Assembly: GCF_000143985.1 (NCBI RefSeq)
Contig: NC_014364.1
Span: 4,538,582-4,602,581 of the forward strand
DNA from: Sediminispirochaeta smaragdinae DSM 11293
Lineage (GTDB): Bacteria > Spirochaetota > Spirochaetia > DSM-16054 > Sediminispirochaetaceae
DNA: 64,000 nt
Direction of reading: 5' to 3'
A model generated the notes under the pieces. That model saw only the letters and a list, made by a program, of their open reading frames with translations. It was not told where the DNA came from and ran no database searches. The first letter of the stretch is position 1, and every line of letters starts with the position of its first letter. Both the position numbers and the translations under genes were made by a program. Shown here in pieces: positions 42,831-51,785 of this stretch.

Positions 42831-43965
42831 CATATATGAGCTTTTCGAATTCCGCGACCCAATCGAATTCGAATTTGGCTCGAAGTTTTTTTACCAAGGC
42901 CTTATTACGGGAAAAGGCTTTTTCATCATACAGCCTTTCTATTCGAGTTTGAATCGCCACGGCCGATCCGGGCTCGAATAGGAGCTCGTCGTATTCCAGC
43001 ATCTCCGGAATTCCTCCGGTTCGTGAGGCAAGGAGCGCCGTCTCCGTGAAGATCGCCTCCAATACGACATTGGGATAGCTGTCGAACAATGATGGGACGA
43101 CCAGCACATCCGTGTCCTGCAAATAGGGAAAGGGGTCACTGCATCTCCCTACAACATTAATCTGCTTGCGAGCGGTAGAATGCAAAACGCGATCTCGTAA
43201 CTTCTCCTCATCGGGACCGAAGCCGATTATAGTCAGTGTAAGGCCATCGTTCCTGGTACACAGCGATTCAAAGGCATCCAGTAAAAAGCGAATTCCCTTA
43301 CGTGTGTTGATGCTGCCGATATAAAGGATATTACGAAGTAATCTGCTCTTGTTTGCTCCAGAAAATTCTGCGGCAAACCACGGCGTACAGATATTTCCAC
43401 CGATTATCCTGCACTTTTCAGCCACAGAGCCATTTCTCGACAGAAAAGAGCCTTGATCATATCTGCTTTGGAATACGATCATATCGGCATTCTTGGCGAT
43501 TAGCTTTTCATACCACCAATATTTTCCCATCTCCACACACAGTTTCAGCCGGCCGCCTATGTTCATGTTCTCACTTTTTAGCTTGTAAAGATCTTCCTGA
43601 ATTACATTGCTGCGAAAAGAGAAAAGCAGCTTCGCATGATAGTATTTCTTGAGGAATAGCCCTGCAAAATAGTGTGTTTCACCAAAGACCACAACAAGAT
43701 CTATAGCCGGAACACGCTCAGTGATTTCCTCGACATTTTTATGCACGCTTTTTTGAAATGCTATGGCCCTTTTACGGCCGATTTTTACGGAAATTGGCAG
43801 CAGCGTACATTCCACGGTAAAGGGGAGTTGCATATCCTGATTCACTACAACATGGACGCTGTGCCCCTTTGCCGCAAGCCCCGAAAGGAGCTCCAGATAG
43901 CGACGATGCCCGCCGGTTCGGAGCTCATTATTTAATAAGAGGCCTAATATCTTATATTTCTTCAT
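42820..43965 (-). CDS. GT4-family glycosyltransferase
   Basis: About 381 residues. KYKILGLLLNNELRTGGHRRYLELLSGL at the start, VVVFGETHYFAGLFLK in the acceptor domain, and RNILYIGSINTRKGIRFLLDAF, TIIGFGPDEEKLRDRV, DVLVVPSLFDSYPNVVLEAIFTETALLASRTGG in the donor domain. It adds a sugar to the lipid-linked repeat. I start at MKKYKILG, since the earlier codons overlap the upstream gene. It overlaps the preceding GT2 gene by 14 bases and the convergent plus-strand gene by 11. Confidence 0.88.
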   Translation of the reverse strand: MKKYKILGLLLNNELRTGGHRRYLELLSGLAAKGHSVHVVVNQDMQLPFTVECTLLPISVKIGRKRAIAFQKSVHKNVEEITERVPAIDLVVVFGETHYFAGLFLKKYYHAKLLFSFRSNVIQEDLYKLKSENMNIGGRLKLCVEMGKYWWYEKLIAKNADMIVFQSRYDQGSFLSRNGSVAEKCRIIGGNICTPWFAAEFSGANKSRLLRNILYIGSINTRKGIRFLLDAFESLCTRNDGLTLTIIGFGPDEEKLRDRVLHSTARKQINVVGRCSDPFPYLQDTDVLVVPSLFDSYPNVVLEAIFTETALLASRTGGIPEMLEYDELLFEPGSAVAIQTRIERLYDEKAFSRNKALVKKLRAKFEFDWVAEFEKLIYAIL

Positions 43966-44926
43966 GTTCCGCTCGAAATAGGGGAAGCCATCTTTGCAAT
44001 AGATGGTATATCGTACGCGCATCAAATGCAGACAAAAGTGTCAGCAAAGGATATAGCGATAATGATTTTCTCCAGAATTCGAATCCACCCTTCACACCCT
44101 CTTTTGCCAGCAAAATTGCGATACTAGATCTGATACGATAATAGAGCATCTTATTTTTCCAATACATTCTTTTGATTCGCGAATAATAATTATGTTCTTC
44201 CAAATATCGATAAACGGTCATTACATAGCTGATGTTTTCCAAGCGGGTATCCACATCCTGAACTCTGCTTGCATTATCCCCATGACTTCTCCACATGCCA
44301 ACTATCTTCGGAATATATACAACATTATGCCCGGGAAGTAAGCGTAAAAGAGATTCCAAATCGGAACTGATAATATCAGAACAATAAAAATCTATAGAAA
44401 CCGCTAGTTTCCGGTCATAAAGAGCCGTTAAATGATTTAGTTGATAATGCTTCTTCCAATAAGTAAGAAGAATTTCCTCCCCAGACAAAATCTTAAAATC
44501 AGTTTTAGAAAGCGTCCTTTTATACGATGATGGCTGATCAGGTTTTATGATTCCTTTATCAGCATAGATTATGGAAACATTTCTAGTTTTCATAGCTATC
44601 CTCATCGCATGCGAGAAATAATGGCACTCGGTAAGAATATCATCGCCATCGATGTTAATAACCCAATCTCCGTGTGTTCGTTCGTACAAGGTTTTCTTGT
44701 AGTTCTCAGTACTCCCAATAGTAATATTATTCTTATAGTACCTGACACGAGGATCATCGAGGAACGGTTTTATCTTTTCAAATGTGCCATCGGTAGAGCA
44801 ATCATCCGATATGATTACCTCAATATTCTCATAATCCTGCCTCAATATTCCATCCACGGCCTGAGCGATAAAGTGTTCCTGATTATACGTCGGAATCATT
44901 ACCGATATGAGCATATTATCATTTTT
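43952..44926 (-). CDS. GT2-family glycosyltransferase
   Basis: About 324 residues, GT-A fold: ISVMIPTYNQEHFIAQAVDGIL, VIISDDCSTDGTFEKIK and WVINIDGDDILTECHYF (DxD metal site), followed by a helical C-terminal region. It is an inverting transferase for surface-glycan assembly. MKNDNMLIS is the likely start, eight bases inside the end of the flippase gene, so it is translationally coupled. Confidence 0.88.
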   Translation of the reverse strand, partial: KNDNMLISVMIPTYNQEHFIAQAVDGILRQDYENIEVIISDDCSTDGTFEKIKPFLDDPRVRYYKNNITIGSTENYKKTLYERTHGDWVINIDGDDILTECHYFSHAMRIAMKTRNVSIIYADKGIIKPDQPSSYKRTLSKTDFKILSGEEILLTYWKKHYQLNHLTALYDRKLAVSIDFYCSDIISSDLESLLRLLPGHNVVYIPKIVGMWRSHGDNASRVQDVDTRLENISYVMTVYRYLEEHNYYSRIKRMYWKNKMLYYRIRSSIAILLAKEGVKGGFEFWRKSLSLYPLLTLLSAFDARTIYHLLQRWLPLFRAEHEEI

Positions 44927-46229
44927 CATTACTGTTGGAACTCTTTTGCTGAACAATGATTAATTTTATCGCAATTGTCATAAACGACTGTAGGCCCAAA
45001 GCAATGGTAATGCCCAAAAGGCCGTACTGGGAGCCTAAAAACCAAGCGACCACCAAATACAAGCAATTTGCAATGCAGGTAATCCAGAACCTATGCTGTA
45101 TAAGGCCCATTGCTGTAACCAAAGGATCAAGGGCCGTAAAAGAAACTCCTATCATACGAATAAAAACATACATACTTAGAACATACCAGTAGTGAATAAA
45201 ATTTTTACTAAACAAATAGGCCAGAATATTTTTGGATAAAAAAGTAAATACTATCACAGGAACAATGGAAGTGCTGAATATTATAATAACAATCTTGAAG
45301 AAACTATGGATAGCCTTTTTTAACTTTCCATCCGCGATCAACTTTGCCAATTCGGGATAGATCGCCTGATATATCGGATTAACAAATTTCGAAAGGATTT
45401 GAGATATCTTCTTAAATAAATCGTATACAGCAAGAGCTTCTTTGGATATCAGTTTTGCTACAAGAATTTTATCGAATTCTTTCACGGGCAAGGCAATGGT
45501 GGTATTGAGATTACTCCAGATAGAAAACAGAAGGAATTGCTTGCTCTTCTTTATGGAGCCATACATCCAGTCCTCCAGCCCCTCGGCCTTCAACGTATAC
45601 AACGAGAAAGCAACCAACAATAAATTACCGAACACTTCAATGGCCAAAACCGCAAGCGTGTAGTTATAAAGATTGATTCCTTTTATCAGCAAAAGTAACA
45701 GTACTATTACTTTTGTTATCGACATTGCAATTTTTTGTACGGAAATCAACGAAAAGCGGTTAAAAAGCCGTAATATGCCGATTGGCGTACCGTAAATGTG
45801 AGAAATAATAAAGAGCGAATAGATCGTGGCTAAACGTTGCGTTGTGCCATCCCAACGGAACCACCTACCGGCGAATTTCACTAACAAGAGGGCACAAAGA
45901 AGGCCTAATACAGCACTGGCAATATCAAGCAAGAAACCTAACTTGATATATTTTTTTAGTTCGGATTGATTATTTTCCGAAATTGCATCAGATCCATATT
46001 TTATAAGTGCTTGCCAGGATTGAAAATTCAGTAATCCATCAATCGAAAGAATATAGGTCTGAATCAGGATAAAGGATCCATACGCAAGGGCCCCTAGGGA
46101 TTTCATCGCTATGGTCATGGAGATAATCCCAAAGAGCGAGGCAACAACATTACCCGATATTAAAACGGATACATTTTTTATTAATCGCTTAAAAAATGTA
46201 TCGCTGAACCATTTTTTGATCATAGTCAT
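44919..46229 (-). CDS. Wzx-type lipid-linked oligosaccharide flippase
   Basis: 436 residues with 12-14 hydrophobic segments in the pattern of polysaccharide transporters of the MATE/MOP group: NVSVLISGNVVASLFGIISM at the start, PVKEFDKILVAKLISKEALAVYDLFKKIS in the middle and ending in QYGLLGITIALGLQSFM. It moves the finished undecaprenyl-linked repeat across the inner membrane. Together with the two initiating transferases it points to Wzx/Wzy-dependent export. It lies between the GT2 gene and the Wzi-like barrel. Confidence 0.87.
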   Translation of the reverse strand: MTMIKKWFSDTFFKRLIKNVSVLISGNVVASLFGIISMTIAMKSLGALAYGSFILIQTYILSIDGLLNFQSWQALIKYGSDAISENNQSELKKYIKLGFLLDIASAVLGLLCALLLVKFAGRWFRWDGTTQRLATIYSLFIISHIYGTPIGILRLFNRFSLISVQKIAMSITKVIVLLLLLIKGINLYNYTLAVLAIEVFGNLLLVAFSLYTLKAEGLEDWMYGSIKKSKQFLLFSIWSNLNTTIALPVKEFDKILVAKLISKEALAVYDLFKKISQILSKFVNPIYQAIYPELAKLIADGKLKKAIHSFFKIVIIIFSTSIVPVIVFTFLSKNILAYLFSKNFIHYWYVLSMYVFIRMIGVSFTALDPLVTAMGLIQHRFWITCIANCLYLVVAWFLGSQYGLLGITIALGLQSFMTIAIKLIIVQQKSSNSNEK

Positions 46230-46239
46230 AGCTTTTGGG

Positions 46240-47646
46240 TCAGAAATTCCATTCTGCCGAAATCAGAAGACCAAAGGAATCTTTCAATGATCCAAAATCA
46301 TACCCCAAGCCTATTCGACCGGATAGATAGCCATAATTAAACAAACTCTTACGCTCCAATTCGAAATAGGTATGTATGAGATATTCTTCCCTGTCATACA
46401 AGCTTACAAGATTATTGTCAGCATCAAGAACATATGCCGGATAATAGCGGGCAAAAGAACAGAGCGCGGTATATTCAAGAAGGGCTGCGATGCTCCCATG
46501 TATTCCCACATGATGGATCTTCATACGGTTGTTGGCAATTTTTAGATCTTCATCAGACCCAATAGTAGAAAAGAAGCTGTTTCCAATCACCGAATTGAGG
46601 TGGGTCCAACCATTCTGATAAAACCAGTTGTCGTAGTAACGATCAAAACCGCCTAAGATTTCATCACCAATATTATGAACATCACCACTTTGGTCAGTAG
46701 TTTGTACATACTCATATAGGAACGTATCAACATAAGGAAAGGGCAGATGTTCGATCGAAAGCCCCCATAGGCCATCAATTCCATTCTGAAAGAATTTCAA
46801 TCCGCTACGATCTTCAAAAAAGTGCTGGTAATAGGCGTGCAGGTCAAGACCTGCGATCTCGCCATAAATTCCGAAATCCCAGATACCGAGATGATTGCCC
46901 AACCTATTGAGCTGTTCATTTGTAGGGGCATCGTCGCCCCCTTCGTCTGCGAAAAAGATACGCCAGAAATTCTCCCAGGTGATACCGCCGTCTTCTCCTA
47001 TATCATTTGAACCACCCCACATGGCTTCATGAACCAAGCCGACATAGGGTGAAATTCCAAAGGGAAGATTTACCTTCCCGTAAAAAGCCTTTTCATGCAG
47101 CAAAATACCGTCCGTATAACGGTCTCCCTGAAACCAACCATGGGAGATTAATCCCTTTACCTCAAGGATATTGCGTGTAAAGGGAACAGGAACATAGTCG
47201 AAAAAACCGGCACTTATGCGTGGTATTGGTGATGCATGTTCGCTTACCACCATTGAACCAGTGGAAAGAGGTTCATACACGTCGCCCAAGGTTTGCCTTT
47301 TTTTTCCGGCATACACCGAAAAGCCGTAGAGGTTGAACTGGTAGTATAATTCTTCGATCGATATACTCGAAGATTCAGATACATTAGTCGCGACATCAAA
47401 ACCGTAGATGAAGCTGATTATGTCGTTTATTGTAAAAAGTTGAGCAAATGAGATGTCTATTACATCCTGTATATCCGTATCTTCGGTTGTACCCCAGCTA
47501 TTGGCAGTAAGCCAATGGGGAAGATCATCGTCCGATCCCCAAAGAAAGCTATTTTCAATTTGTATCGTTGCAGGCAAGATTTCTGCAAAAGAAAACAGGG
47601 GATGAAAAAAAACAAGGCATATCAATATACATATTATTCTCCGCAT
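46240..47646 (-). CDS. Wzi-family outer-membrane capsule assembly protein
   Basis: 468 residues with a signal peptide (MRRIICILICLVFFHPLFSFA). The best-supported Wzi-like protein of the window: LHAYYQHFFEDRSGLKFFQNGIDGLWG (about 275-301) matches the family's 'YxxxxFED.SG...n..DGlwG' region, and YAGKKRQTLGDVYEPLSTGS matches the early barrel strands. Wzi is a β-barrel lectin that anchors capsule or exopolysaccharide on the outer surface. It lies between the flippase and rfbD with short gaps, so it belongs to the same operon. Confidence 0.75.
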   Translation of the reverse strand: MRRIICILICLVFFHPLFSFAEILPATIQIENSFLWGSDDDLPHWLTANSWGTTEDTDIQDVIDISFAQLFTINDIISFIYGFDVATNVSESSSISIEELYYQFNLYGFSVYAGKKRQTLGDVYEPLSTGSMVVSEHASPIPRISAGFFDYVPVPFTRNILEVKGLISHGWFQGDRYTDGILLHEKAFYGKVNLPFGISPYVGLVHEAMWGGSNDIGEDGGITWENFWRIFFADEGGDDAPTNEQLNRLGNHLGIWDFGIYGEIAGLDLHAYYQHFFEDRSGLKFFQNGIDGLWGLSIEHLPFPYVDTFLYEYVQTTDQSGDVHNIGDEILGGFDRYYDNWFYQNGWTHLNSVIGNSFFSTIGSDEDLKIANNRMKIHHVGIHGSIAALLEYTALCSFARYYPAYVLDADNNLVSLYDREEYLIHTYFELERKSLFNYGYLSGRIGLGYDFGSLKDSFGLLISAEWNF

Positions 47647-47665
47647 AGAAACATTACCTATAATA

Positions 47666-48547
47666 CTAATGTTGTTCGTTTATCATGCTCATGAACTCAC
47701 CAAGGCTCTCTTGCCATGGTTTTGTCTTTATACCGAAAGCCGCTTCAGTTGCAACCGTCGATAATACAGACCATTTTGGTCGTTTCGCCCGAGAAGCAAA
47801 TTCATCGCTGGTGCAAGGTTCGATTAAAACTCGTTTTTTTTGGATACCCAATTCTTGCGCTAAACGGGCAATTTCCAAACTGAATTCATACCAACTAGCT
47901 TGCCCTCCCCCACAAAAATGGTATACCCCATAGTTATCGGAATTCCTTTCGATTATTTCGACAAGGAATTCGGCCATTACACGGCTCCAAGTCGGGCAGC
48001 CAATTTGATCCCGGACAACTTTGACCATGCTGCGTTCTTTGAATAGCTGCAGCATACTGAATACAAAATTCTTTCCCCACGTACCATAGAGCCAGGCTGT
48101 ACGAATTATAAAGGCACGTCGAGTTGCCTTCTTTATTGCAAACTCCCCAGCCAATTTGGTCCGGCCGTACACACACTCAGGAGCAGTAGGATCACGTTCC
48201 TCCAGCGGCCTGTCAATCGAATCCCCTGTAGAACCAAATACGTAATCGGTTGAGACGTGAATAATCCTCGCACCGATTTCTTCAGCTGCCATTCCTAAAT
48301 AGCGAGGTCCTAAAACGTTCAATTTTTCCGCAGCCTCAGGTTCATCTTCAGCCTTATCTACAGCGGTGTAGCCCACACAATTAATAATCCAATCAATGCT
48401 ATTTTGTCGTGCTACAAATTTTTTTACGACCTCACTATCAGTGATATCAACTTCAATATCGGTACCGATACATTGCAGCTGCTTCCTTTCCAGAACATCA
48501 GAAACCTCCCGACCAAGTAACCCCTTGCATCCAACTAACCATATCAT
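47666..48547 (-). CDS. rfbD: dTDP-4-dehydrorhamnose reductase
   Basis: 293 residues of the extended SDR type: N-terminal MIWLVGCKGLLGREVSDVLE (NAD(P) loop), DWIINCVGYTAVDKAEDEPE, IIHVSTDYVFGS, ECVYGRTKLAGE (catalytic YxxxK, about 128-132) and RTAWLYGTWGKNFV. It makes dTDP-L-rhamnose in the last step of the pathway. Its start overlaps the epimerase stop by four bases (ATGA). The first two genes of the pathway (rfbA, rfbB) are not in the window. Confidence 0.92.
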   Translation of the reverse strand: MIWLVGCKGLLGREVSDVLERKQLQCIGTDIEVDITDSEVVKKFVARQNSIDWIINCVGYTAVDKAEDEPEAAEKLNVLGPRYLGMAAEEIGARIIHVSTDYVFGSTGDSIDRPLEERDPTAPECVYGRTKLAGEFAIKKATRRAFIIRTAWLYGTWGKNFVFSMLQLFKERSMVKVVRDQIGCPTWSRVMAEFLVEIIERNSDNYGVYHFCGGGQASWYEFSLEIARLAQELGIQKKRVLIEPCTSDEFASRAKRPKWSVLSTVATEAAFGIKTKPWQESLGEFMSMINEQH

Positions 48548-49101
48548 ACGTATGGTTCTTCCAAGTCGCTAAGCCATGGGAGCCCTCTATCTTTTTCCGA
48601 AATCAAAACTTCGTCTTCACTAATAGGCCACTTAATACCTATGTCAGGATCGTTCCACCGTATCCCTCCGTCGCTTTCTGGAGCGTATTCAGCAGTTACT
48701 TTATAGACCGACTCTGCGGTATCGCTTAATACAGCGAAACCATGAGCAAAGCCTGGCGGCAAAAAAAACATGAGCCTGTTCTCTGCAGAAAGTTCCAGGC
48801 CATACCATTGTTTATAGGTAGGAGACCCAACCCGCAAATCAACGGCAACATCCCACACCACCCCAGCGACACAGCGGACCAACTTGCCCTGACTATAAGG
48901 GTTCTTCTGAAGATGTAGTCCTCGGATTACGTTTTTTCGTGATCGACTGTGATTATCTTGCACAAATATCTCATGAATACCGGCCGTCTGAAATGCAGAT
49001 GCTTTATACGTTTCCATGAAAAATCCCCGCTCATCCACAAAGGCATGTGGTTTTACAACGACAAGCCCTTCAATGGCCAACCTTTTGAATTCAAACGGCA
49101 T
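48544..49101 (-). CDS. rfbC: dTDP-4-dehydrorhamnose 3,5-epimerase
   Basis: 185 residues, cupin fold: GLVVVKPHAFVDERGFFMETY, FVQDNHSRSRKNVIRGLHLQKNPYSQGKLVRC (catalytic His in GLHLQ, about residue 63) and MFFLPPGFAHGFAVLSDTAESVYKVT (His/Tyr site). It epimerises C3 and C5 of dTDP-4-keto-6-deoxyglucose. Coupled to rfbD by a four-base overlap. Confidence 0.93.
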   Translation of the reverse strand: MPFEFKRLAIEGLVVVKPHAFVDERGFFMETYKASAFQTAGIHEIFVQDNHSRSRKNVIRGLHLQKNPYSQGKLVRCVAGVVWDVAVDLRVGSPTYKQWYGLELSAENRLMFFLPPGFAHGFAVLSDTAESVYKVTAEYAPESDGGIRWNDPDIGIKWPISEDEVLISEKDRGLPWLSDLEEPYV

Positions 49102-49114
49102 TACAATCCCCCCG

Positions 49115-49870
49115 TCATAAAATGCTGCAATTTTTTTCTCTAAAACGATATAATCGCCACGTAATTCTTTTCTTCAGGATTCGATATTGTCTTTTTATTA
49201 TACCAATTGCTTTAGTATCGTGTTGCCACCATCTGAAATACCTATTGGGCAATCGTATATCCAATGCAATTGCTTTCACGGTTATACCTGTTTGCCATTG
49301 GCAAAAAGGGAAACATATTTGATCTCTTTTTGACCATCTCTGCAATTGTTCCCACCAGCAATCCATGAGCTTTATTACCGCAGGATCATTATGCCTCCGC
49401 ATTAAAAGGTTATTCTCGGTCAATCCCCAGTTCCGAGGAAATCCGGCAGCCTCGTAGTAGGCCAATTGATCGAGAACATCTTTTTGAGGAGCCTTATTGA
49501 TCTTGATACAATATTCGCCCTCTTCATAAGCACAGTTTTTCATGCGGTGCTGGGGTGCAGCAATCCTCTCTTGTAACAAAATAGTATCTAATAGGCGGGA
49601 AGGATCCTGCAAAAGTTCAATATTCCCGTCTATATATAATGATTTCTCATATTGTCCTAGTACAACATGCGGATGAATCTTAAGAAACCTATTGCGCATA
49701 ACAGCATCAAATCTGTCGTCAGAAAAAGGTATGAGCGTCCACCCCTGATATTTTTTCCTTTTATCACATGTAGTAAAACATACAAAATCGCAATGAGCCG
49801 TATGAAATTTGATGGGCCTTAAACGATCGTAATTATCGAAGATTGCGGTATATACGACATTGCGTGCCAA
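49115..49870 (-). CDS. DUF616-like putative glycosyltransferase
   Basis: 251 residues. VVYTAIFDNYDRLRPIKFHT at the start, CDFVCFTTCDKRKKYQGWTLIPF, RNRFLKIHPHVVLGQYEKSLYIDGNIEL and HRMKNCAYEEGEYCIK match the DUF616 group, which includes plant TOD1/MUCI70-like proteins considered GT-A enzymes. The YIDGN segment would carry the metal-binding Asp. It probably adds a sugar in this locus; donor unknown. It lies between rfbC and the epimerase-like gene, 13 bases from rfbC. Confidence 0.75.
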   Translation of the reverse strand: MARNVVYTAIFDNYDRLRPIKFHTAHCDFVCFTTCDKRKKYQGWTLIPFSDDRFDAVMRNRFLKIHPHVVLGQYEKSLYIDGNIELLQDPSRLLDTILLQERIAAPQHRMKNCAYEEGEYCIKINKAPQKDVLDQLAYYEAAGFPRNWGLTENNLLMRRHNDPAVIKLMDCWWEQLQRWSKRDQICFPFCQWQTGITVKAIALDIRLPNRYFRWWQHDTKAIGIIKRQYRILKKRITWRLYRFREKNCSIL

Positions 49871-49906
49871 GATTGCTATCCCGCTTTGCGATTCATTATG
49901 GACACG

Positions 49907-50917
49907 CTACTCACCGTAAAACTCTCGATACCATTCAACAAACTGCGCGATCCCCGCTTCCACAGGCGTAGAGGGCCTGTAGGCGAAATCCCGTTCAAGG
50001 CAGGAGGTATCGGCCCAGGTGATGGGAACATCGCCTGGCTGTATGGGAAGTAAATTCCTTTGGGCCTTACGTCCGGAATATTTTTCAAGGAGGTCGATAA
50101 ACTCCGAGAGATCGACAGGTTTTCCCCTCCCTATATTGTAGAGAGTGTGGGAACCATCATTTTTAGGAGAAGAAATAACCTGTACAACTCCCGAGACAAT
50201 ATCGTCGATATAGGTAAAATCCCGCTTCATATTACCATTATTGAATACCTTGATGGGCCTGCCTTCAAACATTGCGGAAAGAAAAAGCGTCGGAGCCATA
50301 TCGGGACGCCCCCAAGGACCGTATACGGTAAAAAAGCGGAGCCCCACAGTAGAAAAGCCGTATAGGCGACTATAGGCAGATGCCATAAGCTCGTTGGCCT
50401 TTTTAGTTGCAGCGTACAAGCTGACCGGATTATCGACCCGATCGCTTTCCCGAAAAGGCACCGAACGATTTTCTCCATAGACACTGGAACTTGATGCGTA
50501 CACAAGATACGAAACGTCGGCATGACGACACGCCTCAAGGATCGAAAGGAACCCAGTCAAATTGCTATCCGCATAAGCAAAAGGATTTTCCAGACTATAG
50601 CGAACCCCGGCCTGTGCCGCCAAGTTACAGACAACATCAAAATTCTCTTCCCGAAAAAGACGGGCAACAGCATCCCTATCTTCAAGGGCCAATTGCATAA
50701 AACGGTATTCGGGGTAACAGGAAGAACCTATCATTTTTCCATATTCCACACCCTCCTCCCCGATACCGGTCGTATGAAGGCGTGCATATTTCAAAGCTGT
50801 ATCATAATAGTCATTAATCGAATCAATACCGACAACCGTCCATCCTGCATCAAGCAATGTACAGACGGTTGCATGACCGATAAACCCCGCCGCTCCCGTT
50901 ACAAGTATCTTCTTCAC
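49907..50917 (-). CDS. NAD-dependent epimerase, UDP-glucuronate 4-epimerase-like
   Basis: About 336 residues, extended SDR: KKILVTGAAGFIGHATVCTLLDAGWTVVGID, VCNLAAQAGVRYSLENPFAYADSNL (typical of UDP-glucuronate 4-epimerases), LVYASSSSVYGEN, SLYAATKKANE (YxxxK) and FFTVYGPWGRPDMAP. It likely converts UDP-GlcA to UDP-GalA for the glycan. The start is a GTG overlapping the preceding stop as GTGA; a longer reading exists but is antisense-like. No UDP-glucose dehydrogenase of the classic kind is adjacent; a UDP-sugar dehydrogenase is at 60336. Confidence 0.88.
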   Translation of the reverse strand: MKKILVTGAAGFIGHATVCTLLDAGWTVVGIDSINDYYDTALKYARLHTTGIGEEGVEYGKMIGSSCYPEYRFMQLALEDRDAVARLFREENFDVVCNLAAQAGVRYSLENPFAYADSNLTGFLSILEACRHADVSYLVYASSSSVYGENRSVPFRESDRVDNPVSLYAATKKANELMASAYSRLYGFSTVGLRFFTVYGPWGRPDMAPTLFLSAMFEGRPIKVFNNGNMKRDFTYIDDIVSGVVQVISSPKNDGSHTLYNIGRGKPVDLSEFIDLLEKYSGRKAQRNLLPIQPGDVPITWADTSCLERDFAYRPSTPVEAGIAQFVEWYREFYGE

Positions 50918-51729
50918 TTCAGCCTCTTCATCAATTGGTCTTCCACCCATGTTGCCATCACATCCATCCGCTTTCCGAACATACTCGGCAAATGAATGGG
51001 AACACCAAGCTTTCTCGCTCCCGGTTCTTCTTCGACTTGACTTGCACTGTACACATACAGATATCCATCGGCAGTGAACATCAACATTTCGCTTCGAGTT
51101 CCTCCGGCTTTCAGAACAGGGACAATGGCGTACCACATCCGTTCAATATTTGTCGAACGAAAACTAAGAAAGTCGTCACCAACCTCAATTTCTTCCTTCA
51201 AAACGGTTCCGGAAAAATTCGCCTCGTCAACATATTGGTAGTATGAAATTGACTGAGGTACATCCTCAGGCGTGTAGGAAAAAGAATCCTTCCTTTTCCC
51301 CTTCTTATCCGAAATATATGTCTCCTCAAACAAAACGACATCCTCATCCCGCCTGGAACTGTGGTAGGTATAACCTACTTGTGTTTCCGGAGTGCCAAGA
51401 ACGTTCACCACTGCGGTAAAAAGTTCCCTATCCGAAAGATCCAATTGGGCAGGGAGCTTTATACGATACAGTTTCTGAACCGTAACCTCCGGCCGGTAGT
51501 CGAAAAAACGCTCTCGCAGGGCATCGGCACCAGGCACATCAGGAAGCAATGTCAGGATAGGTATCTCTCCTTCTTCCCAACGAATCGTATCATGCAGAGG
51601 ATAATCGCCATCAGGATGATCGGATAGTAAAGAGAAAGGGACCGCGAAAAGGGGAGTTCCCATTGCAAGAAAGAGAATCAGAGAAAAAAAGACAACGGAA
51701 TACCCAATGTTAATGTGTTGCTGTTTCAT
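50914..51729 (-). CDS. Secreted protein, DUF6675-like, unknown function
   Basis: About 271 residues with an N-terminal hydrophobic signal (VVFFSLILFLAMGTPLFA) and no further membrane segment, so it is periplasmic or outer-membrane associated. The mature part is mostly β (LYVYSASQVEEEPGARKLGVPI, VGYTYHSSRRDEDVVLFEETYI). I recall similar proteins mainly from spirochaetes, but no function is known. It overlaps the epimerase-like gene by four bases, so it is tied to glycan synthesis by position. Confidence 0.6.
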   Translation of the reverse strand: MKQQHINIGYSVVFFSLILFLAMGTPLFAVPFSLLSDHPDGDYPLHDTIRWEEGEIPILTLLPDVPGADALRERFFDYRPEVTVQKLYRIKLPAQLDLSDRELFTAVVNVLGTPETQVGYTYHSSRRDEDVVLFEETYISDKKGKRKDSFSYTPEDVPQSISYYQYVDEANFSGTVLKEEIEVGDDFLSFRSTNIERMWYAIVPVLKAGGTRSEMLMFTADGYLYVYSASQVEEEPGARKLGVPIHLPSMFGKRMDVMATWVEDQLMKRLK

Positions 51730-51785
51730 AGTGTAAAAGTAACACAAAAAGTCTATAGATTACTATTACAATTCTCCAGACGATT

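Noticed and set aside
50920-51136. N-terminal extension of the epimerase-like protein
   Set aside because: The extra ~70 residues are Cys/Arg-rich and lie over the 3' end of the coupled upstream gene in another frame; the family start is the GTG at 50917.
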